64,000 nucleotides of DNA from Silurus meridionalis (taxonomy: Eukaryota > Chordata > Actinopteri > Siluriformes > Siluridae), in contig NC_060891.1 in NCBI RefSeq assembly GCF_014805685.1, positions 3,852,501-3,916,500 of the forward strand, in the 5' to 3' direction. The notes under the pieces are model-generated. The model did not search any database. It was not told where the DNA came from and saw only the letters and a list, made by a program, of their open reading frames with translations. Position 1 is the stretch's first letter. Each line of letters begins with the position of its first letter. This document shows positions 1 through 11,604 of this stretch, piece by piece. A program made the translations under genes and the position numbers.

Positions 1-560
1 TGGCGCCAAGGTGCGGGACAGTCAGGGTGGCTGGCATGGAACTCCTCCAAGAGTGCCTGTCTGGGGACCCCTTATCGTTCCTCCGGTCCGTACCCCTCCC
101 AGTTCACGAGGTATTCCAGGGTGCTATCCCTACGCCGTGAGTTAAGACCTTCCCGGACGGAGTACACGAATGGCTGGTCCAGCATTTCCGGCGGAGGAGG
201 GTCTATGGTGACTCCAGGGTACTCGGTGGTAGGGGGTGTGAATGGCTTTAGGAGAGACACGTGGAAGGTTGGATGGATGCGGTACTGAGGAAGCAGGTTG
301 AGCCGATAGGCCACGTCATTGAGCCACCTGATGATCCGGAATGGCCCTCCGACCTCTGAGGTTAGTTCTGAGGGCACGTTGGAGCTGTGTGTGGGCTGAC
401 TCCCACACACACACGCTTTCCCGGAACCAGTAATCCAGCTCATTTGGTCCTGGTTGCAGTACGACCGGAGGTAGTGTCCAAGCTCCTGTATCTTGCGTTC
501 CGTCTGTCCGTTGGTCTGAGGGTGATATCCCGAGGACAGATTAACTGTGACTCCTAGGAG
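1..560 (-). pseudogene. Ty3/gypsy retrotransposon pol remnant: integrase C-terminus and chromodomain
   Basis: Read on the minus strand, the end of an integrase core (SGYHPQTNGQTER, about 530-490) is followed by a linker and the module YRIHPTFHVSLLKPF (about 290-245). A chromodomain-like block with YLVNWEGYGPEER lies next to position 75. This order is typical of chromodomain-bearing Ty3/gypsy elements, whose integrase inserts the cDNA into chromatin. The frame meets a TAA at 72-74 where the family normally continues with a Trp-containing stretch. Past the stop the same frame still encodes family-like residues (LLEEFH) to the window edge, so the stop is a later nonsense change. Homology ends abruptly near 560 in an AT-rich, T-run sequence, so the 5' side is truncated by rearrangement or insertion. 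The rest of the element, if any, lies to the left of the window. Confidence 0.9.
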
Positions 561-1107
561 CCATTTTTTTTTATTATATATTTTCTTATTGTAGCCAGAT
601 GCTTTTTCCTAGTTTCAGCTCCATTGTATATTCTGTGTGGCCTCCCGTATCAAACAGCTCTTTGCTGAACAAATTGAAGCAAGCACTAATGAGCTCTGAG
701 GCTGAGAGAGGAGCCAAAATAAATCAAACAAGAAAAAAGAAAATTCGACACTGATCACAATATTTAGACTAACAGGGCCAAAAAGAGAAGAAGAACAATC
801 AATATGTCTACACACGAGTATTTACATGAGGAAAAAAAAATCTCCAGTCGGGTTGTGTAGCCATTCACTTAAAAGCCTTGGGCAGAATATCAGTGTAAAT
901 CTGAAAGAAACAAATTACATTTACTTTCCAAATTTTTCTGTCAAATGTGACATGAAGTGAAAACGAATAATAAAACAGCACACGAGTGAGGACATGAGAC
1001 GTGAATGAGACGTTTTGAGGTTTAATCGAACCTAAGAAGACTAATAGTGAAGTAGGTTGCGGTAGAGGTAACAGTATGATGAATGTTATATGAGGCAGTA
1101 CATACAG
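561..1107. other. AT-rich intergenic stretch, nothing recognised
   Basis: It starts with a T/A-rich junction to the gypsy fragment. No domain-bearing ORF, repeat ends or RNA signature was seen. Confidence 0.5.
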
Positions 1108-1567
1108 TACTGTAATTTCCGGACTATAAAGCGCACCCCTGTATAAGCCGCACCCACTGAATGATTACACTGAAACTAATGAGCTCTCCCTTCACCCAGA
1201 TTCAACGCGTTACAGCGGCTTGTATCTAAACAGTCGCCGACCAAGTAAGTCATTGTTCACTGTCTTCCTCCTTCCTTTCACAACTACTGTATTTCTGTCT
1301 GGAGTTTATCTTTTGGCATCGTCGTGCGTTTAAAAATCAACACAGGTGGGAGTTTTTCTCCTGATGCCGTGCAGCTCAGAACACAGGTGAGGTGCGTTTT
1401 TTCGTTTCCGTTCTGAAATTTCATTGGTCTAATGTTATGGGGTTCAGTTTTTTGGCTTGAAGTTTGTGAAACCAGGAAAAATCCATTAATTAGCCGCTTC
1501 GTTGTTTAAGCCCCAGGGTTCAAAACGTGGGAAAAAAGTAGCGGCTTATAGTCTGAAAAATACGGTA
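1108..1567. mobile_element. MITE with ~27-bp terminal inverted repeats
   Basis: The left end begins TACTGTAATTTCCGGACTAT. The right end, reverse-complemented, begins TACCGTATTTTTCAGACTAT, and both continue into AAGCCGC/AAGCGC-type sequence. The interior (about 400 bp) has no transposase-like ORF, so this is a non-autonomous DNA transposon. I have seen this terminus type widely in vertebrate repeats but do not assign a superfamily. The right end abuts a Tc1-derived element, leaving no clean target duplication. Confidence 0.75.
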
Positions 1568-2027
1568 TATAGACAAAAGTATTGGGATGCCTGACTTTTC
1601 AACCATATTTTCTTTTCAAAACTGTTAAAACAAAGTTGGAGGTCTTTGGATGTTTTAGAATGAATTTTTTCCCTTATATGAACTGGGAGACCCAGATCTG
1701 TTTCAGCATGACAAGGCTCTATTAAGATGTGCTTTAAACGGGTTGGAGTGGAAGATCTCCTGCTATTGAGCTCTGACCGGCTCAATTCTATTGAACACCT
1801 TTGGAATAAATTGGAACGCCGAATGCACCCCTTGGACTCACCTCACCTACATCAGTACCTGACTTTACTAACACCCTTGTTGCTGAATGAGCACAAATCT
1901 CCCAGGCACACTTCAACATCTAGAAGAACATCTTCCCAGAGAAGTGGAACTTATTGTGGAATAAGATGTTCAAAAAGCACAAACATCTTATGATCAGGTG
2001 TCCACAAACTTTTGTCCATACAATGTA
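1567..2027 (+). mobile_element. Tc1-derived non-autonomous element, copy 1 (family description)
   Basis: This is the first of about 15 copies of one family in the window. Its terminal inverted repeats are of the form ATATRGACAAAAGTATTGGG at the left and GTCCACAAACTTTTGTCCAT at the right. The interior derives from the C-terminal half of a Tc1-type DDE transposase. Between 1727 and 1993 the reading LNSIEHLWNKLERR corresponds to the block around the third catalytic acidic residue (family NPIE-LWDELERR). The N-terminal DNA-binding part and first catalytic residue are absent, so the copy cannot encode a working enzyme and presumably moved by trans-mobilisation. Confidence 0.85.
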
Positions 2028-3002
2028 TAACATATTGTGTTTGCTCTCACTGATCTAACAGAAGAAAAACGGGGCCCTGTACCTTTCCAAGTTCCTGAAT
2101 TTTGCCTGATTCATCCTTTCTCCTTGGAGATTTTTTTTAATGTGGGATTTGTGAATCATTTTTCTGCTTGTCTACATGGACACTGTAAAAACAAAAGATT
2201 GCTTTAGTGAATAATTTCAAGTCAGTTTGAAACGCTGCTGTAGTCATAAAGACACACTGAGTCTGGTTTCTCTCCTGATTTCTTTCCCATCAATTTTGAT
2301 CCTCACCTCTGTCTTTATCATGAGTTTATCTCTAGCATTAAAAAAAGAACCAGACAGGGGTCTAAACATGCTGTACTGAGTGACTTCGAGGCTACTGGCA
2401 GACATGCAGTTTAATCAGAATGTTATTTCTGCCTGCTCTGAGTTTCTGAATCCAATTTCCTAGCGTTTTTTTCCCCCTATTGACCACGACTTGTTCATTT
2501 CTGAATGGGAGCATTTTGCTGTATTGATAAATTAATTTTTTTTTGCCTGACTCGGGTCAGAATGCACAAGGGGAATATAAAAAGCCACAATATCCGTTTT
2601 ATCGTATGGCAAGGACAATATCGTACAAAAGCTCCCTCGTTAATGTCACCCTGCCACCCATTTCTTTCAAACCCTGGTGTGATTTTGAAAAGATAAAAAA
2701 TAAAATGAAACATGTTGAGGAAGTGGAGTGAGGTATGAAAGATTCTATTGTTTTCACAGCAGTCGATCATCTCAGAGATAATTCCCTTGTGACAGTCGGA
2801 CATTTCTCAAAATAGGACTACAAATGAATAAAAAAAACATACAATCGCATTTTGTATATGACATAAACACTTAGCCAGAAGGTAAACGTGACGGTGGTCA
2901 TTACGCTGCTTATGAGTGTAATTTGATGACGTTTATTTATCTGGAGATCAGTTTGAATCAGTTTGAGCTCATGTACAAAAGTGTACAAATATTATACATA
3001 AA
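2028..3002. other. Unique-looking AT-rich sequence, no gene recognised
   Basis: Short ORFs on both strands around 2495-2803 overlap each other and show no domain. 2540-2815 has no obvious repeat signature and could be conserved non-coding DNA. I see no direct evidence of function. Confidence 0.4.
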
Positions 3003-3368
3003 CTAAATGGACAAATGTTTGTGGACACACTATTTAAGCATCCGATTCAACATTAAGTCATGATTTGTACTTATAATAAGCTCCACTCTTCTGGGAAGAT
3101 GTTCCACTAGTTTTTGGTGTGTGCTAATAGAGATTTATGGAGACTCAAGATCTTCCACTCCAACCTATATTTAAAGTATATCTTCATGGAGCAGGCTTTG
3201 TGCACAGGGGCATTGTCATGCTGGAGGTTTAGGTCTCGTAGTTCAAATGAAGGTAAAATCTTAGACATCCTGTACAAGTGTGTGTCTCTAACTTTGTGGT
3301 AAAATTTTGAAGAAAAAGAAGTACATATGACTGGAGAAATCAGGTGTCCCAATACTTTTGTGTGTGTG
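3003..3368 (-). mobile_element. Tc1-derived element, copy 2
   Basis: Minus-oriented copy, from GACAAATGTTTGTGGACAC on the left to GGTGTCCCAATACTTTTGTG on the right. The centre still shows the block for the second catalytic Asp on the minus strand (LQHDNAPVHKA). It lacks much of the C-terminal region seen in copy 1, so it is an internal-deletion derivative. Its right end runs directly into a GT-rich stretch. Confidence 0.8.
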
Positions 3369-3500
3369 TTAAAACCACTCATCATATCTGTAATCACATG
3401 TGCGTTCCTCCCAGCAGATGAGACCGGCGCTTCTTTTATTACAGCTTCTGTCAGAAAATCGAAACACTACCGACCGTTTAGTGTGTTTAATCCCCCACCC

Positions 3501-3504
<4 letters not shown>

Positions 3505-3560
<56 letters not shown>
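3505..3560. repeat. (CA)n microsatellite
   Basis: About 27 uninterrupted CA units, preceded by a short CT run. Confidence 0.97.
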
Positions 3561-3562
<2 letters not shown>

Positions 3563-3777
3563 TTCCATTCATCTCTCCACTTTATCTCCACCTGTTTCCC
3601 TCTTTCCGTCTTACTGCCTCGTCATCCGTTTCATCTCGCTCTTATCCTGCCGTCCTGTTCAGCTTGCTTTAACCTGGGTGCCTTTGGTTATTTCGCTTTC
3701 AGCGTCCACATCATCAATGTTACAGTGAAAAGCAGGCAATGATGACCACTAGGCCTTGCCGATAAAGAGAGAAAGAA

Positions 3778-3799
3778 CACACACACACACACACACACT
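3778..3799. repeat. (CA)n microsatellite, short
   Basis: About 11 CA units. Confidence 0.95.
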
Positions 3800-3867
3800 A
3801 CACCCATGTAAGAAAAGATTTAACAATTAAATTTATTTGTACCATATTAGGAAGACATGCAGAAGGA

Positions 3868-3962
3868 AAAATTGAGGAGGTTGGTGAGTGAGGAAGGAAG
3901 CAAAGAAGAAAGGAAGGAAGGAAAGAATGGAGAGAGGGAGGAAGGGCGGGAGGGAGGAAGGG
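3868..3962. repeat. Purine-rich GGAA/GAAGG tract
   Basis: Degenerate (GGAA)n-like purine strand with many AGGAAGG runs. ORFs called here are by-products of the low complexity. Confidence 0.85.
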
Positions 3963-4299
3963 GAATGCATCAACATTTCAGCTCGAATGCCATTTTTCAC
4001 AGTGCCTCTGGAAAGGTCAGCAGTCTGGTTGCAATATAGCACCATCGATAATTGGTTTTCTATCAGTCATTAAAATTTACTATGCTCCAAGGCACAAGGC
4101 TATTATTAAAAAACATTTTCCTCGTACAGCGAAGTCCTCGGCGTGCTGAAGTGACCAATATTCAAGCTCGCCTCTTTTTCACCTCGCTCACTACCTCCAC
4201 CATCTCGTGTTCATAATTTAGTTTCTAATTAAGTCACCTCGCTCCGTACCAGTTTTCAGCTCTCACCCTTTCTCTTCCCTGGCACACTTCTAGAGCTCG

Positions 4300-4300
<1 letters not shown>

Positions 4301-4341
<41 letters not shown>
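4301..4341. repeat. (GT)n microsatellite
   Basis: About 20 GT units. Confidence 0.97.
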
Positions 4342-4344
<3 letters not shown>

Positions 4345-4489
4345 TTTCGTTGCACTGACTGAAGGCAGCTTGCCCTTTTCAGGAGAACTGAATGGTTTTT
4401 GTAGCCTGTAGATCTCTGACACAAACACAGCGGCACTGTGAGGTAATAGGAGAAACACACCTGGCTGAGCACAACGCTGGCGAGACAGC

Positions 4490-4492
<3 letters not shown>

Positions 4493-4541
<49 letters not shown>
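4493..4541. repeat. (CT)n microsatellite
   Basis: About 22 CT units with a short TTTTC interruption at the end. Confidence 0.97.
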
Positions 4542-4542
<1 letters not shown>

Positions 4543-4639
4543 CTCTCTCTACTGTATCCCCTCACATCACCATGCGCTCCCTCTCCTACATTTCTTCATT
4601 TGCTGGAAATGAAGCTTCTGACTGGTCAAGTGCGATAAT

Positions 4640-4659
4640 AAGGTTACCGCGGTAACCTT
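4640..4659. promoter_or_regulatory. Perfect 20-bp palindrome matching an RFX X-box
   Basis: AAGGTTACCGCGGTAACCTT equals its own reverse complement. Its core GTTACC-GC-GGTAAC is the two-half-site X-box arrangement bound by RFX winged-helix factors. It lies in a locally CpG-rich, non-repetitive stretch (about 4560-4790). Whether it is bound is unknown. Confidence 0.45.
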
Positions 4660-4921
4660 TAAATAACGCCGCACGGATCAAGCGCTCCGACGCAAGGAGA
4701 GAATGTGATATTTAAGCGAGGTTATGGGAGGAAAAGAAAAGCTCGCACGAAGAACGAGCTTGTTGTCTCGATGACACAGGTGCAGACATGATGGAACGAC
4801 GGGGGGGGACGTCAAAAATGAGACGACAAGCGTGGCATGATAATTAGGCCTAAGTGAAACCTGAAATGGAATTGAAACCTGTCTAAATATTATGACGTAT
4901 TGATATATTATGAGAGAGATT

Positions 4922-4923
<2 letters not shown>

Positions 4924-4982
<59 letters not shown>
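4924..4982. repeat. (GT)n microsatellite
   Basis: About 28 GT units. The G run just upstream at 4801-4808 is a separate homopolymer. Confidence 0.97.
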
Positions 4983-4983
<1 letters not shown>

Positions 4984-5159
4984 ATGTGTAACAAAGAATT
5001 TATTTGTTATTTCATCATCATTAAAAGAATTTAAGTATGGGGTGGGTGTGTCTTTTTTCTGTCTAAAATCTACTTAGGCAAAAGGTCACACAATGTCAGG
5101 GGGCAAACTTTGTGACAGTAATCCGTGTTTGTATGCTCACTGCAAGATATAGACACGTG

Positions 5160-5183
5160 GACACACACACACACACACACACA
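5160..5183. repeat. (CA)n microsatellite, short
   Basis: About 12 CA units followed by a short TG run, so a weak CA/TG hairpin is possible. Confidence 0.9.
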
Positions 5184-5329
5184 TTTATGCTTGTGTGTGT
5201 ATGGATTTAAATCTGTTGTCATTAAAACCATCATCATGTGTAATAGATCCCTAATCCTACACATTTCTGTAAACAAAAACAATAAAATAAATATTCGGTT
5301 CTCTTAGCACTAGCGAGTAGCACTAGCTT

Positions 5330-7385
5330 GACCCCTCTCAGCTGTCAGACTATAGTTCAAACCTTACTTTATGTACCAGATCCTTATGTACCTCTAAATG
5401 TTAGTAACGGTTATGCTCATATTTGTATAGGAAATAACATTTGTGAGGTCTAGCAGTCAAAACTTGGTGCTGGTTAAAGTAATACATGACCAGCTTTTTG
5501 CTTCAGATCAGGATATTGTCTCCTTGCATTGTGTTTCTTGACACTAATTATCATAATATACTCCTTGATAGACTAGAAAATGTTGTTGGTGTCAAGGGAA
5601 CAGCTCTCTCCTGGTTAAGGTCTTATATAAATAATTGTTAGCATTGTTTGTATATGTGCTTAATTACTTCTCTAATTACTTAGCATGCTAAGCTAAGTTT
5701 GAAAGGTTCCAAACAGAAGGTTTAGGTTTATGCCCACACTTCTTTTCTCTACGTAATGCTACCTCTGGGTGCGATTATTCATAAATATGGTTTAAGATTA
5801 CACTCTTCTGCTGATGACACACAGTTATATTCTAGTATATTTTTTACAGCAAAGACAGATGAGAGACACCAGTTTAATAAATCCGAGGAAAGTTTAAAAG
5901 ACAATAGATGCTAAGTAACTTCTTCCTATTTAATTCTAACAAGACAGAAGTACTTCCCTGATGGCACTTTAGTTGCATCATGCGCAGCAGTCAGAGACCC
6001 TAGTGACTCCATTTGAAGCTCTTAGAGATAATATCTACAGGAGAGGCTCCTCATCTCAGAAATATTGATAAAATTAATAAAATATTATGTGGCTACAAGA
6101 TACAGAAAAAAACTAATCCATGCTTTTGTTACCTGTAGGCTAGATAATTGTTATAATCTTACTATCTGGATTTTTCAGTCAATGCATAAACAAGTTTCCT
6201 AATGAGTCCTTACTACAACCAGAAAATATGACCAATGTGATCTTATCCACACTGCATTGGCTCCAAATCAAATTTCACATCGATTATGTAATACTACTAT
6301 TGATGTATAAAGTCGTGGAAATGTGCCTGAGCAGAAATTTGCTCTCTTATGATCCACCACACTTGCATTGGTCAAATGGTGCAGGCTCTTTGTTGGTACC
6401 TTGAATAATGCAGGTTTTGAACAGGTGGAAGGGTCTTCTTTTACAAACCCCCACAGTTATGTAACAGCTTTCTAGCTAGTGTTAAGGTCTCAGGGACAAT
6501 CAGACTTTTAGTCAAGTTATTTGTTTAAAGCTTTTTTTTTACTTTCGAGGGGTTCATGGTCTGTTCAGCACCTCACTGTCATATTGTCATGCAGGTTTGT
6601 TGGCAGTGGAGTGGCTGGCTGCTTTATGTCCTAAGGTTTCCTCATGTCTGTGTTACCTTCTGGCTCTCCCGTTTTGTTAGGCTGTCATAGCTAGTGTTGC
6701 CAGAGTCCCTGCTGGCACTCTGTGTTATTTTTCTCCCCAAACCCTCTCTCACTCTCTTTCTGTTGACGCAAGAAACTTAAAACTCCAATAATGCTTATAC
6801 TCAATGTCCTTTTAACACAATTAGCACAGCTTGATTTTATAGTTTGTAAAAGTGGAAGGTGCCATAATCACACAATCCGGTGTCACCCAGAAGTGACATC
6901 AGTTCCTTTAAAAGTTTCTTCTATTTGTCACTTTGGGGAATTGTCCCTTGCCGCCAACACCTCTGGCTTTGCTCACTAGGTTTTTTTTTATTTCTTTGGT
7001 TTTTTAAAAGCTGCTTTGCGAGTTTCCATTGTTATCCATTGCTAAACAAACAAACTGAATCCCGTACTCACACATTCACACTTAGGGGAAGTTTAGTGTA
7101 GATTATCCACCTATAAGTATATTTTTAGAGAAAACCTATTGGTTCATAGAGTCCAGAGAAAACCTACAACATGAGGATCCCTAAGCAAAGAACCAGTATT
7201 TTTGTAATTGTAAGTCAGGCAACAATACACACTATACCACAACAAAAATTCAACAATGAATGGATAAAAAAAAATTTGTGGACAAACTTATACTTATAAA
7301 GAACATTCCTATTAATTCTTTATCATCTCATTATCTGTGTGAAGCTGCTTTGAGACAATGTTCATTGTTAAAATGAATGAAACAT
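5330..7385 (+). pseudogene. 5'-truncated L2-type LINE with reverse transcriptase relic and 3' UTR
   Basis: The plus strand shows fish L2-like reverse transcriptase landmarks in order. VKGTALSWLRSY is at about 5591-5626. The catalytic block reads SADDTQLY at about 5807-5830, where the family has Y or F before ADD. A later thumb-like stretch (LIHAFVTCRLDNC) is near 6115-6155. Stops and frameshifts lie between them, so nothing is translatable as a whole. The copy lacks the N-terminal endonuclease and the first part of the RT. The 3' UTR-like part from about 6560 ends near 7340-7380 with AAGCTGCTTTGAGACAATGT, the 3' signature also seen at 21.9, 23.5 and 56.1 kb. Confidence 0.8.
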
Positions 7386-8857
7386 CAATCAGCTTGTGAT
7401 TGTTTTTCTAAAACAGCACACCACACACAGTTATAGTCTTACTGAATGTATAAAAAAGGATTGGCATGATTGAGTGAATAAAATTAAATAACTTCTGTTT
7501 AATACAATTTTAAATATGTTTTTAGTTGCACATGTTCAACATCTGAAGGTTTAAAACAACGACAAGCTCCTTCACCGCATTGTTGATTAAAAGCAGGTTT
7601 TTCTCACATGGTTGCCAAATCCTTTATTCGATATTTGTGGAATCAAAAAGCCCTGTGCTGCTGGATATAAATCAGTTTTAATGTAATAGAGGCCACTCTT
7701 TTAGACAGTTTCTAGTTAGATCCTTGTGGGTTTTCACACTGATGTACTGCTTCGGATTTTGGATGTGAAGTATGAAGTACTTTTAGCAACAGGGGTGTCA
7801 ATAAAGATATTTGAATAGCATTTTGATTCTTAAGGATGACAGATTTTTTTTCCCCATTAAAAAAAAAATCCAATCCTTCACCAAGCCTTTAACACAGACA
7901 CACTGAGTTACAGACACACACATTTAAAAGTATATATGTATGCAGATTTTTTCCTCCCTGACCTAATCTAATATTGACTTCCAGATATAAAAAACACACA
8001 GACAAATACACAAAGCTTATTTGTCTGCTGATTGCTCATGTGAGATCCGGAACAAAGCGAATCAGCATTTCATTTACAGAGAATTTTAAACAGCACACAC
8101 TCATGAAGACACTCGCCATGATGCTGTTGATCACATCTCTAGTGGATTCTAGTACAGAGCCATAGAGCATAGCTGTTAAAAAAAATAGCTAGACTAAAAA
8201 AAACACAAAAAAGCAATTTAAAGGGACAAATCCATATATTGATCACATCCCATGAAACTCAATGAGACAGGAGGTGTTGGTTATAGTATTGGTTTAGGAT
8301 TCAGGTGATAAATTGACACACTTTCATTCCTGTCCCTGGAAAAAAGATAAAATAATCGACAGAATTGCCGCAATTATTAAAGAAGGAGCGAACAAAATGA
8401 GTCAACAAGGTGCCACTAATTTATAAAAGCAAACCTGGAAATGACAACTTGCTCTGACCTGATATAAAATCCAACCAAAAATTATTTAACTTTCACTAGA
8501 CATCAAATGTTCAAGTCTTTGTGATGAAAAATGCAAGAAAATAAATGATTTTATTGAGTGATCACATGAAACAATGTTCATTTATTCTCTCCCTCATTAT
8601 AGACTCATTTTCCAGCCATAATATAATTTTTTTCATAGCTGCACAAGTTATTTGCATGTTCCCCCTGGTGGCACATGAACACACCAAAGTACAGCATCTA
8701 CATAAAAACACTTTTTTTTTTTTTTGCAAATTATATCGCAAGCACTTTCAGGGATATTTTAGGGATCCAGTCTGACGTTTTTTCAAGTTGAAACAAGTTT
8801 ATTTGGAACACAGCGTGAGCTATCAAATTTGTGCCGAACAAGAGCAGCGAAGCGGCA
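7386..8857. other. AT-rich sequence, nothing recognised
   Basis: No domain-bearing ORF or repeat termini seen. Contains short poly(T) and poly(A) runs (for example 8709-8724). Confidence 0.45.
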
Positions 8858-9215
8858 ATTAAGTCGACTCGGGCTATTAAATAGGATTGTCATTAGAATG
8901 ACTATCGACAGCCCAATTTGGGCCGAATCCTGCAAACCGGCCCTGGCTCCGAAAGCAGCCCTGCCCCATCTATTTTAGGCGAAGTGATCGATGGTTACAA
9001 TGGCGTTGTCCGTGCCGAGTGTGTTGCGCCCTCCTTAGGAGGCTGCACCGAGGGGTTCGACGGATGCATGTGCGGAAAGCACAAATGTGGCAGTGCTGAC
9101 AGCGTTGCGCAGTGGCTAACAGGTCAGTCGATAGCCAACGCTCTAGCGGTTGATCGATACACCAATACGGATCAAGGAAACGAGGGCCTGACAACATGGG
9201 GGTGAGGGGGCAGCT
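8858..9215. other. GC- and CpG-rich island in AT-rich surroundings
   Basis: The composition shifts sharply upward here, with many CpG dinucleotides (for example GTGCGG, GTTCGACGG, GTCGATAGCC). Frames are open on both strands (plus 8918-9205, minus 8970-9197). Neither translation resembles a family I know, and the high GC makes open frames likely by chance. A conserved non-coding element, CpG island or exon of an unknown gene are all possible. It sits about 160 bp left of the hairpin at 9375. Confidence 0.5.
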
Positions 9216-9374
9216 GTGGAGTCCTTTTTAAATGAAGTCTGCATCTTTTTTTTACTTTTTTTTTTTTTTTTTTGGAAAACAGCACAGTAAGAAATCACGG
9301 AAAATCATTCCAGACTCCTTTCGTCCAGTTCATACTCACTCTTCCAAGATTATAAGCCCTAAGGACTTGAAGAA

Positions 9375-9489
9375 CACCTGGACATCTTTTTTTAAACTTC
9401 TTGTTTCTTGGAATGTGGACATTTCACAGACCATTCAGAAGAAGGGTCTGTGAAATGTCCACATTCCAAAACAAAAAGATGTCCAGGTG
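9375..9489. other. Long, near-perfect hairpin (115 nt)
   Basis: 9408-9432 is the exact reverse complement of 9445-9469 (25 bp, 12-nt loop). Outside it, 9375-9391 pairs perfectly with 9473-9489 (17 bp). The left arm has about 13 extra nucleotides between the two helices. The size resembles a pre-miRNA or a very short foldback element. There is no TA or 8-bp flanking duplication that I can see. Confidence 0.8.
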
Positions 9490-10891
9490 TTTGGTGTTAA
9501 CTCCTGGTGCTCCGGTGCTGTTTTTTTTGCCATTTAAATAAAGGATTTTGTCAAAAGTCCAACTTTAAGCTCAGTGACGTGAAGGTGGATGTTTCCAAAA
9601 GCAAAATTCCTGCGTGTTTAATGCTTCGTGGTTTCAGCCAATCACGATCCAAAATTCACACTGAACACTGGGTATACGTATATTAATACACTTGAGGATT
9701 TACCAACTAATCTACAATACAATTAGCACCCCAAAGTGCATTATTTAGCTATAATTTTATATCCAAAGGTGCTCTTATTTCACAGCAATTTGGCAAATCT
9801 AGTCATTTATAACAACATTTAACGTTGTGGAACATCCACATGGGAAGTTCCTGTTAGGTTTTATGTTATTATAGTAGCTATAAACACTCCTTTCACCAGT
9901 CATTCTTTCATTTTCCATTTTTTCTCCTGTCACGTTATCAAGAAATCAATCCCCTTACAGAAAGCTCTGTGCCTTCTTACTGTAGACTCTACATTATAGT
10001 CAATATGTGCATAAATCTGAACAATATAATTTCTTTTTATATAAACTAAAATGTTGACTAATTTTGATTCAAGAACACATTCAGAAGATTCAGAAAACTT
10101 TGACTTTGCGTATGTTCTTATGTTGTATAGAAAGTTTGTAAATTGTGTAAATTGTGCTCTCTCGTTTTTACACTTTCCGACGATAAAATCTTAAGGCGGC
10201 AGTCGCAAAAAAAGTCTAAAACGGCTCCGTCATACTTTCATTTCTTAAAAAAATCGATGTCAAGCTACTGCAAAGACTATAATTTGTCACTTCTGAAAAA
10301 GCTCCACACCTACTGTACACTTGACACGGCTATTGTGCGCCATGGTGCACATTAAACTGCTATCATATTTTGAAGATGACACAAAATGCAGAGGGTTCAT
10401 TGTACTATTCCTGGGTTCTTAAACAATGGCTTTGAGCATGCAAAAGTGAAGGAAACTTACAGGCTTCAAGTTGCCATGGCGAAGGAGTCTGTGGAGGCTG
10501 TGGGACATTTTGTTTCCTCAGAAATGCCTTTCTAACCCAAATGTTACGTTGACCTACTGACACTGAGAAAAGATACTAACTAATAGATTAGGAAATATAA
10601 ATTGGCTGTGGCTATAGATAAAAAATTTAATCAAATAAAGAAAAAATGCTGTATTTTTTCTCATTATTCAATAATCGAATGAAAGAATCCACAAATGTAC
10701 TTAAATTGTTAAATATGAATCCCTCTTTTTTAAGACAAAAGGTAACAAAAGGTGAATGGAGGAAAATTCGACACACAACCGCACAAACAGACAACAGCAA
10801 CCAGTACAGAAAAACATACAACAAGTAATACAACAAATGAAAGTGAAAAAGGAGTGGACTAAATACATGCTTATTAACATTGAAACAGGAA

Positions 10892-10895
<4 letters not shown>
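9490..10895. other. Unique-looking sequence, no gene recognised
   Basis: Small overlapping ORFs only. 10,180-10,540 has mixed, non-repetitive sequence that might be conserved non-coding DNA. Confidence 0.4.

Positions 10896-10955
<60 letters not shown>
10896..10955. repeat. (GT)n microsatellite
   Basis: About 29 GT units. Confidence 0.97.
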
Positions 10956-10956
<1 letters not shown>

Positions 10957-11025
10957 TCAGTGACATGTGACAGTTAAGTGCAATTGCCGCTGGGAAAAGC
11001 AGTTCATTGTCCATAATCACGATAC

Positions 11026-11182
11026 ACAATATGGACAAAAGTACTGGGACACCGGACTTTTCCATCCATATGTGGCTCTTCCCAGAACTATTATAAGACT
11101 AATGGGGACTTTATGTAGGAATGGAGTGTTTAAAAAGCACAAACCAATTTTACACTCATGTGTCCAGAAGCTTTTGTTTTTA
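11026..11182 (+). mobile_element. Tc1-derived element, copy 3 (internally deleted)
   Basis: Left terminus ATGGACAAAAGTACTGGGAC and right terminus GTGTCCAGAAGCTTTTG enclose only the first ~30 bp of the left arm and the last ~90 bp of the family's right side. The transposase-derived middle is gone. Confidence 0.8.
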
Positions 11183-11604
11183 AAAAATATGCATTAATTG
11201 TAACATAAAAATTTCACCTTGTCATCACTTCCTGTATTTTATGATGTATATTTCTAATAAACAAAAACGCAACTATTAGGCTCATTATTTGAATTACATG
11301 GAATGGAGTAAAAGATCTTGCACGGGACGGAATTGTCCCACTTCCACTTTTATTAGTCTCATTTGCTTGAATATGAATAAAAAAGAAACGGAAAATTTGA
11401 GTTTTATTTGAGTTTGACTTTTTGTGTAAATCATGAACCTGGACATAAACAAGAACTTTTCAAAACATAGAACATCCACTGAAACGATATAAAAATAAAA
11501 GGCCAAGGTTTTGTATGTTCCTTTCTTTAATAATGAAGTAAAATCTGATTCACTTCTGTATTGCGCTTCAGCCATTTCGGTGTGCTCTAGCAGTAGCGTC
11601 ATTC
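11183..11604. other. AT-rich sequence, nothing recognised
   Basis: The minus-strand ORF at 11294-11602 shows no domain. Confidence 0.4.

Noticed and set aside
1727..1993. Host gene for the 88-codon ORF and similar ORFs at 18.1, 41.5, 50.2 and 53.2 kb
   Set aside because: All show Tc1 transposase motifs and sit inside recognisable transposon ends or fragments.
2495..2803. 102-codon minus ORF as a gene
   Set aside because: Overlaps two plus-strand ORFs of similar length, has no domain and no splice context.
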